From Panicum virgatum (taxonomy: Eukaryota > Streptophyta > Magnoliopsida > Poales > Poaceae): a stretch of 64,000 bases of DNA. The translations under genes and the position numbers were made by a program. The stretch covers positions 682,001 to 746,000 of the forward strand of contig NC_053137.1 of assembly GCF_016808335.1 (NCBI RefSeq), given 5' to 3'. Every line of letters begins with the position of its first letter. Position 1 is the stretch's first letter. Positions 57,600 through 64,000 of this stretch are shown piece by piece. Below the pieces are notes generated by a model that saw only the letters and a program-made list of their open reading frames with translations, was not told the origin of the DNA and searched no databases.

Positions 57600-59554
57600 A
57601 CAGATCCTTCACAGAGCAGTCAGAGGGGTCAAATTCAATAGAACAATTATTGTTGGAAGTAAACTTACGTACCCCGATATGAGATTCCTAGTACCCAGAT
57701 ATGAGACTCCTAATAGGGTTAGGTGAAATGAGAACATTTTTAAGATGAAAAGAACCAGGGAAGTGAGCTTTGCCAGTGGCAATAACTGGGAGTAAAGACA
57801 TGTTACTGTCAATAATGGATGAAGGCGACGGGTACCGCAAAACATTAACATAGCTATGTGATAGAATGCCAAGAGTGGAAGTAATGTGAGAAGTAGCACC
57901 TCAGTTGAAGTACCATTCATCATTCTGTGGAGGGTTTAACGTCATCATGCTGAAGGTGGAGGCGAGGGCGTGTTGATCCCAGGATGAAAGACCTGCAACT
58001 GGGTTGTAAAAGCTAGGAGGTACCCATGGTGCGGGTGCTTGGAGCGGCGGGGTACCGTATGACACCTGGAGCTGCGCGAGCTGGGCCTACAGCGCCTATG
58101 GTTGCGTTTGCTTGGCCAGCAAGGCCTGTGACAGAGGCAGGCCCTAGCGGGCCTGTTGTGGTGTCGACCACATCTAGATGGACCCGGTCCATGGGCTGTA
58201 GATGGGTGCCTGACGCTCAGGGTCCCTGAGGCGGACCCAGGGGCTGGTCCGCTCGAGCCGACACCACCAGCAGTGGCCGCCGCACTTGCTACAGTGGGAT
58301 TTGGAGCTGCCCCCACCCCTAGAGGAGCCAGAGCGGGAGCCGGAGCCAACTCTGGTCTTGGCCTGCTGTGGTGTGCCTGGGTAGGGGCCTACTGGGTCGA
58401 GGAAGATGCAGTGGAGGAGCCACCCCCGCTCTTGGAGTTGTCGGTGGCGAGAAGAGTGGCAGACGGCGCAGAGGGGCGGTTCATCAGCGTGAGTTCCTCT
58501 AGGAGCAGATGAGTACGGACCTCTAGGAATGATGGGAAGGGGCCGCGCTTCAAGAAGACGCCGAGGGTGGCGTACTTCTCATTGAGACTGCAGATGATGT
58601 TGAGGACCAGCATGCGGTTGGTGATGGTTTCGCTGAGGTCGCCGAGGGCGTCAGCCATGTTCTTGAAGTGCCTGCAGTACTCCGTAACAGTGAGATCACC
58701 TTGAACGAAATTGCGAAGTTGGTCGTCGAGGAAGAGCGCGCAAGTCTCACGATTCCCTAGGAACTGAGTCTTGATAGCAAGCCGGAGTGAGGGTGTGGTG
58801 TAGTCCTCGAGGACGGATTCGGCAAGGTCGTTAGAGACCGTGCGGTAAATCCAAGATCGGACGACGCAGCCGATGTGCGTCCGGTCGGGGATGGGTGGTG
58901 CAGGCCCGTCATAGATGAGGTGATCCTGGAGTGAATACTTTCCAACAGCGAGAATAAACTGTTCGCACCACCTCGAGTAGTTGCTGGAGTTGACGTCGAG
59001 GACGAAGCACCAAGCTCCTATGTTCTGGATGGCGATGGCTTGAGCGTGGAGGTTCAAGATGGCCACAGCTTTATGCAGGAGATTGACCGCACCATCGTGG
59101 TCGTCAGGGGCGTGCGACTTGTGGTCGGCGTCGCCCTCAGAAGCAAGGGCAGCAGTGTGAGCGGCGCGCGCCAGGGCTGTGCGGGCGTGCTCAGCAGCAG
59201 CAATGGCGCGTGCGGCGCAGTCGCCGTCACTGCTGGGCTGGGGAGGAAAAGACCCGACCATGGAGCTAGGGCAGCGGAAGAAGAATCGGGTGGGATACCC
59301 GGACCCGTGATACCATATAAGCAATATGGCTCGGGAATAGCAGATTTATTTATGGATAGACAAAACTCATGTATATATATAGGCAAGGATGATATATGGT
59401 TTGGTTTATGGAAACTATACCAACTAGAGGAGATCCTTGGCTACTCCAAATCTAACCCTTGAAAAGGGAGAGGCGCACAGCACACCAGCCAAGGAAGCTG
59501 GGCGCACAACTATGCCCGTGGGCTCAAAAGGCCGGCCTAACCTTCTTGCTAACA
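57600..59554 (-). mobile_element. Ty1/copia remnant: LTR, PBS, gag, start of protease
   Basis: On the minus strand a short LTR-like segment (about 59554-59316) is followed by TGGTATCACGGG (PBS-like), gag, and a damaged protease region near 57900 (WYF...GATSHIT). The rest of pol is missing, where CACTA DNA lies. It is a different family from the element at 1-5270, but with a similarly short LTR containing ATGTATATATATAGG. Confidence 0.8.
58389..59261 (-). CDS. copia gag, open frame of 290 codons
   Basis: The start MVGSFPPQPSSDG was chosen at 59261 because it lies just after the PBS/leader and has no intervening stop. Gag landmarks are VNSSNYSRWCEQF, HIGCVVRSWIY, TQFLGNRETCALFLDDQ, FVQGDLTVTEYCRHFKNMADAL and SFLEVRTHLLLEE, the UBN2-type retrotransposon Gag. 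The frame ends in TASSSTQ before any zinc knuckle, so it may be shortened by a stop. The following gag/protease sequence is in other frames. Confidence 0.8.
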   Translation of the reverse strand: MVGSFPPQPSSDGDCAARAIAAAEHARTALARAAHTAALASEGDADHKSHAPDDHDGAVNLLHKAVAILNLHAQAIAIQNIGAWCFVLDVNSSNYSRWCEQFILAVGKYSLQDHLIYDGPAPPIPDRTHIGCVVRSWIYRTVSNDLAESVLEDYTTPSLRLAIKTQFLGNRETCALFLDDQLRNFVQGDLTVTEYCRHFKNMADALGDLSETITNRMLVLNIICSLNEKYATLGVFLKRGPFPSFLEVRTHLLLEELTLMNRPSAPSATLLATDNSKSGGGSSTASSSTQ

Positions 59555-60579
59555 CTTGACTTATATTTACACAAAAAAGTACAGGCAAGAGTGTTGCACA
59601 TTAATTTTTGGGTTCGTTCTGACAATGCATGATAACAAGAGATTTTTTCAGAAAAAAGAAATAGTGGGTTGCTGCTGCGTACAGTAAGGTTATTGCTCAT
59701 CTCCTTGATCGGTCGGATTGATGAAGATGAAGATGAAGATGACGATGAAAAGAGCTCGATGACGCCCGTCTACGCTCGCGCCGGCCGCCACGGCTGGATC
59801 ACCGATGCCCAAAGCAATATGAGTAATTAATTAATATCCAAGCGCCAAGCTCTGCTCGCAGTCTGCAGGTTGCAATTGCGTGAGACAATAATCAAAGGGC
59901 ACCCCATCTTTGATTTGGGACTCCGTATATATAGTAGCTTTATTTGAAGATTTGTGCAGGTTACACGCAAAGGAACATGATAGTAGGTATTAAGGAGCAA
60001 CCAGAATCAATGCAAAGCTCCACACACGGCCTCTTGTCTGGCAACGACGCAAGGAAAGAATAAACGGAGTAGTCACAGGCATAGCTTTGCCGTGAGCATG
60101 TGAGTCATCGTTGAGTCATGTACTATGTAGAATCATGCGGCTTTATTTGACAGTTGGACATGAGCAGGGGAATCTGACAACACATAAAAACTTGCAGGTG
60201 TTATTACAACGTTAGGAGAGAAGTGGCTTGCATGTGGGTATTCGGGAAAAAAACTGACTTGCTGGATGAGCTTTTTTATTTTTACTTTTCTAATAATATA
60301 GTGCAGATTTCTGAAACACAAGATATGCATATAACTTTGTTGAATGCAAGTCCAAATAGTTCAAAATCCCACACAACACAAATCGAAGCCAAATACATTT
60401 TCCCTCGTCAAGGCTTTCATATGAAGAAAAAAATGACTGGATATACAAGTTTAATGGGCCATAAGTTGCTAAGATGCTCAGTGTAGTTCATCTCCGTGAT
60501 GAACGGAGGAAGACGTTTCCTCCCTGCCAGTGCCCAAAATGCATTGGGCACCTTTAGATGTTGCTGAATGTATCTGACT
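59555..60579. other. Intergenic DNA
   Basis: AT-rich, with a GATGAA microsatellite near 59719. No gene, repeat edge or RNA was recognised. Confidence 0.4.
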
Positions 60580-60773
60580 TCTGCTTAGGACGGTTGCGGA
60601 GGCGGACGAGTGCGCGCTCCGGCTGCCCTGAGGGAGGCGGCGGTCGAGCTGCTGCTCCGTCGGCGAGTCCAGCGGGACGCGCAGGATCCGTCTAACCCTC
60701 TCGCTGAGCGCGTCGGCGGGGAGCTCGGCCCACGGCGGCGAGGTTCCTCGCGCGCCGCCCCCTTCCATGGGTG

Positions 60774-63700
60774 ATGCCGGCGGTCGCCGTCGCCCCTTCG
60801 ATCAAGCAAGCTTTTCGTAGAATTACTGCTAAAGATTCTCCTCGGCCTCAAGATCCAGATGTGGTGCACCGTCGATTCAATTTGGGGGAATTTCATCTCT
60901 TCTCCTCGGCAAAGCCAAGATCAATGGCCGACAAGTTTTGGGACTCCGACTCTGAGTCCGATTACGAGGATCTGGGCGATGCTGATTCGCTTGCCATGAA
61001 CTTCGTCGTGCAACAATCCTCTCAAAACCCGGCCAAGGCGCTTGCCCCGACACCACCTCCACAACAGCCTAGGCCTGCTGCCATATGTCGATCGGCAGCG
61101 GGTGGGACTGCCAAGCAACCGGGGACGAACAAGATGGATGTGGCGCGTCCAGTGAGACCTCCTTGGAAGCAGCTATGGAAAGGGCCGCTACCACCGCCGA
61201 GGATTACGCCGCCGGTGACGCTCGGTCAGTTCCTCCCGGAGATGAAGAAGACGGGGAAACATCGGGCTGATCCGATAATCGCGCCAGTTCGAATTCCGAA
61301 CTTAACGGGTCCGACTTTTGCAAATGCGAAGCAATCTTCCAACCCGTCAGTGCCGAACCCGGGTTCACGTCAGGGATTTCCCAAGTTGGGGTCGGGCGCG
61401 GTACTGGGCTCTTCGTCCGCCGCGACGTCTGCATTGGCCAAAGGAAACCCTAGACGGCGGCTCATCTCTCCCACAGTGCCACCACACCTTCTTCCTCCGA
61501 AACCAACCTACCGCGACGTTCTCATGGCCGGTCGAGGTCGGTGGTTCCGCCGCCGGAACATCCCAGGTCGCGGCTCAGCGGACCGGCAGGCGGCAGATGA
61601 TCGGCATGTGGCGGCTGATCGGCAAGCGGCTGGCTTCGCTGCGCCTGGTCGCAATGGAGGACAGCCAGTTCGTGGGCGTGGCAATCAAGCCAGGAGTGGC
61701 AGGGCGGATCAGGTGGAGCGGGGGCGCGACCTCCAGGCCGATCGGGGCCGACGTGAACGTCCCGACCGCGGCAGTGGCCGTGGCGCTTCCCTTGCCGCAG
61801 GGGGCAACGGCGGCCCTAACGCCCCTATTGGCAGGGCTACGGCTGGGGGTAGGGGCGGCGCACCTCTCCCTCCTCAAGCACCAGCAGCAGGGGATCAACC
61901 TTCAAGTGGCTCGGGTTCAAGAGAGGGCAACCAGCGCCATGATCCAGATCAGGGACGAGAGACCAGGGAACCCGCTGCTGAAGAGCGTGGCAAGTCCAAG
62001 CGGAAGCGCTCAGGGAACCTGGAATGCACGATCTGTCTAGAGGATCACTTCACTAACCAATGCCCTTTGTTGCGAGGCCCTAAACCTTCGGTCACTTATT
62101 GTGGGGCAGCGGAGGATGGCATGGGGTTTTTCCAAATTCAAGCGGCCAACCTCAATGACATTGTTGCTTCGGACTTGAACTCTGCGGCGGCACAAATTAC
62201 TGTGGAATCGGGTGAAGTCTCTTCGCGTTTGCTGGTGACAGAGCTTTCACGACTCGTTCCTGTTCGCTGGAAGTGGGAGGTACAGGAGTTGGATAGCCAG
62301 GTTTTCGTGGTTCCTTTTCCCAGTAAGGAGGAATTGGATCGCTTGGTAGCTGTTGGGACGGTTACGACCAAGAACAAGGAAGGTACTCTCTTGTTTGAAG
62401 AATTTGTTGATGATGTGCAACCCATCAAAGTCCTGGATAAGGTTTGGGTGACGGTCACCAAGGTACCTCGTCTGCTTCGCTCCTTCCTACCACTTTGGGC
62501 GGTTGGTTCTATAATCGGTGAGACCCAAAAGGTTGATATCTATCACCTTCGTCAGACGGGAGAGGTACGCATTTTGGTGGCTGTTTTTGATGTTCAGAAA
62601 ATTCCAAAATATGCTGATGTCTGTGTCAAAGGGATTATGTACCGGCTTTATTTTAAGCCAGATGAAGTGGCTCCTCAAATCTTCAATCCTGAAGATGATG
62701 ACCTCCTGGGAGATGATGACAAAGACCTTGATGGTGATGGTGACAGGGAGATGGAAGAGGCAGATGATGCTCCAAAACCACAGGACTTTGAGAAGGGCAA
62801 ATCTACTTCTGCTTCGGATGGCACTTTACCTTCTCATTCTCAAAGTGGGGCTTATCATAAACAGGCGGCTTTAATTCAAGAAGCTATGGACTTGGCTTGT
62901 GAACAGCTTTTTGAGGAGATAAGTATTAAAGTCATGGTTGAGAAGGAGGGTGGAGAAGAATGGAAACGATACTCACCCTTGACAGAGGAAGAGCTAGCAA
63001 CATATAATTCTATGATAGCACCTCCCATCAAACCTCATTCTTTCATGTTTGCAGATGAAGTTGCTGAAGTGGGAGGGGAATTGAACCCCTCTCTTGGGTT
63101 TGACGGGGGGCTGCCTTTGCTCACTTACCCCGCGTCGCCAGTTGCAGGTGTTGAAGAAGAAGTCACACTACACCCTCCAACACCGCCATCACTTTCGGTT
63201 GAGGAGGGGTTGGGTGGGGTCAGCGGACCGCTGCCCATGGTGGGGCAGCCAAACAGGGCTGCGCCGCTGCCCTCGCTGTTGGGGGGGCAGCCAGGAACGC
63301 TCGGGGAACAGCCCGTCGGGGCTGGTCCGCTACCCTCGGGGCTGCATGAGCGGCCGGTCACGCACGCCTTGCTGTTGGCGGGGCAGCAGACCATCGGCGT
63401 GGGTACTGGATCGTTGCCACCGCCAGCAGCCGTGGATGAGGTGGCAGCCATGGGGAAGGCCACTGTTCCTGCATTTGCCAAACTCCGCCGAAGCAGCAGG
63501 AATGTGGGAAAGGCGGATGAGCACACACTACACAGGGTAGAACGAATGGCGTTGAAAAAGAACCTTGAATCCTCAGGTACCTCTTTCTCCAAATTTCCAG
63601 ATTCTGTTATTATTTCAAACCTTGGTAGAATAGGCATCAACCTAGCTTCATCTGATGTACTTGTTATTAAAAATTTAGAGGTTGATAGATTGGTCCTTGG

Positions 63701-63950
63701 TGCTAATTTAAAGAAGCCAAAATCTGTTGGTAATAATTTTGCTAGCGACGATGAAAGGGAAGAACGACTGGAAGCAGTTCTCGACCACGTTTGTGGAAAT
63801 TTAAATGAGAACGTGCTAGAGGCGGAGAATGATCAAATTATAGATCTCTCTCCTATCCATCGTAAGAAAAAATATAATAAAGCCAAAAATGCAAAACATG
63901 GCAAGCTTCCCAAAAAGCCAAAAACTCCCTCAAAGATAGTTTTAAAATGA
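60774..63950 (+). CDS. L1 ORF1 protein (Gag-like, DUF4283 and CCHC), 1,058 residues
   Basis: It binds element RNA in the LINE ribonucleoprotein. The first in-frame ATG is at 60774. A second at 60924 (MADKFWDSDSESDYEDL) is an equally good start and looks more like other L1 ORF1 proteins. An out-of-frame ATG at 60767 precedes it. Residues about 255-400 are Arg/Gly/Asp-rich with repeated DRQAA and RGRG units, suggesting RNA binding. A zinc knuckle CTICLEDHFTNQC lies near 418-430, followed by a DUF4283-like domain (about 455-630; WKWEVQELDSQVFVVPFPS, LRSFLPLWAVGSIIG). A C-terminal SSRNVGK...RVERMALKKNLE segment is typical of plant L1 ORF1. The frame ends TGA, overlapping the ORF2 start. It is unusually long, mainly because of the basic and proline-rich linkers. 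Confidence 0.87.
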   Translation: MPAVAVAPSIKQAFRRITAKDSPRPQDPDVVHRRFNLGEFHLFSSAKPRSMADKFWDSDSESDYEDLGDADSLAMNFVVQQSSQNPAKALAPTPPPQQPRPAAICRSAAGGTAKQPGTNKMDVARPVRPPWKQLWKGPLPPPRITPPVTLGQFLPEMKKTGKHRADPIIAPVRIPNLTGPTFANAKQSSNPSVPNPGSRQGFPKLGSGAVLGSSSAATSALAKGNPRRRLISPTVPPHLLPPKPTYRDVLMAGRGRWFRRRNIPGRGSADRQAADDRHVAADRQAAGFAAPGRNGGQPVRGRGNQARSGRADQVERGRDLQADRGRRERPDRGSGRGASLAAGGNGGPNAPIGRATAGGRGGAPLPPQAPAAGDQPSSGSGSREGNQRHDPDQGRETREPAAEERGKSKRKRSGNLECTICLEDHFTNQCPLLRGPKPSVTYCGAAEDGMGFFQIQAANLNDIVASDLNSAAAQITVESGEVSSRLLVTELSRLVPVRWKWEVQELDSQVFVVPFPSKEELDRLVAVGTVTTKNKEGTLLFEEFVDDVQPIKVLDKVWVTVTKVPRLLRSFLPLWAVGSIIGETQKVDIYHLRQTGEVRILVAVFDVQKIPKYADVCVKGIMYRLYFKPDEVAPQIFNPEDDDLLGDDDKDLDGDGDREMEEADDAPKPQDFEKGKSTSASDGTLPSHSQSGAYHKQAALIQEAMDLACEQLFEEISIKVMVEKEGGEEWKRYSPLTEEELATYNSMIAPPIKPHSFMFADEVAEVGGELNPSLGFDGGLPLLTYPASPVAGVEEEVTLHPPTPPSLSVEEGLGGVSGPLPMVGQPNRAAPLPSLLGGQPGTLGEQPVGAGPLPSGLHERPVTHALLLAGQQTIGVGTGSLPPPAAVDEVAAMGKATVPAFAKLRRSSRNVGKADEHTLHRVERMALKKNLESSGTSFSKFPDSVIISNLGRIGINLASSDVLVIKNLEVDRLVLGANLKKPKSVGNNFASDDEREERLEAVLDHVCGNLNENVLEAENDQIIDLSPIHRKKKYNKAKNAKHGKLPKKPKTPSKIVLK

Positions 63951-64000
63951 AAGGAGTTTTCTGGAATAGCAGAGGTCTTGCGGACTTGGCTAAACACAGG
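63947..64000 (+). CDS. L1 ORF2 start (endonuclease domain), partial
   Basis: ATG at 63947 overlaps the ORF1 stop as ATGA. The visible 18 residues, MKGVFWNSRGLADLAKHR, are the first strand of the apurinic-type endonuclease with the catalytic Asn (WNSRGL). The rest lies outside the window. Confidence 0.85.
   Translation, partial: MKGVFWNSRGLADLAKHR

Larger units (their letters stand above)
60580..64000 (+). mobile_element. L1-type LINE, 5' part, runs off the right edge
   Basis: A GC-rich leader (from about 60580; exact 5' end not determined) precedes a long ORF1, and then ORF2 begins at 63947. ORF1 with a CCHC knuckle and DUF4283-like region, plus an endonuclease-type ORF2 start, is the plant L1 layout. 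Both frames are intact in the window, so this may be a young copy. Confidence 0.88.

Overview
This is plant nuclear DNA from a grass (Poaceae). The evidence is intron-split genes with GC-rich first exons, Ty1/copia, Sirevirus-type and Ty3/gypsy-like LTR retrotransposons, Stowaway and hAT-type MITEs, a CACTA end, a MULE fragment, RTE and L1 LINEs, a SINE, and grass-type gene families (AP1/FUL MADS box, DUF4220/DUF594). Species cannot be fixed from sequence alone. The palindrome-rich LTRs would fit a panicoid grass, but that is inference.

Gene-bearing half (1-25.5 kb). A minus-strand copia element runs off the left edge and ends at 5270, 20 bp before exon 5 of an AP1/FUL MADS-box gene (FUL2/OsMADS15-like). 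Exons 5-8 of that gene are in the window. A non-autonomous LTR element (6894-9593, TSD AGTCC) follows. Next come a small C2-domain CAR/GAP1-like gene (11357-12186), a 77-residue zinc-finger protein of the At2g23090/4F5 type (14854-16188), and a complete ten-exon casein kinase 2 alpha gene on the minus strand (22225-17080). The kinase gene has a SINE in intron 1 and an RTE LINE in intron 3. A frameshifted gene with weak NLR-N-terminal resemblance lies at 24566-25455. From memory, rice carries OsMADS15 and a CK2alpha gene close together on the short arm of chromosome 7, so this may be the orthologous block.

Decayed middle (25.5-34.6 kb). Two class III peroxidase remnants, several MITEs, the 5' end of a MULE transposase gene fused to a truncated minus-strand LTR element, and a TATA/tRNA-like module of unknown nature.

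Sirevirus block (34.6-50.1 kb). A Sirevirus-like copia element (TSD GAGCT) inserted beside a DUF4220/DUF594 membrane-protein gene. Its 5' LTR is interrupted by a second copy of about 1.49 kb of the right-hand flank, including the gene's C-terminal coding part. The divergence pattern shows that about 2.3 kb (LTR tail plus flank) was copied recently from the right side into the 5' LTR. The gag and pol frames carry nonsense changes. The host gene itself (47742-50108) is open.

Nested right end (50.1-64 kb). A Stowaway MITE, a PIF/Harbinger-like element with GC-rich cargo, a degenerate LTR with CCGGTTAAACC motifs split by a 3.6 kb solo LTR (TSD GCACG), a CACTA left end, a minus-strand copia remnant with an open gag frame, and finally an L1 LINE whose 1,058-residue ORF1 overlaps the ORF2 start by ATGA at the window edge.

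No rRNA genes, convincing tRNA genes, CRISPR arrays or bacterial-type operons were seen.
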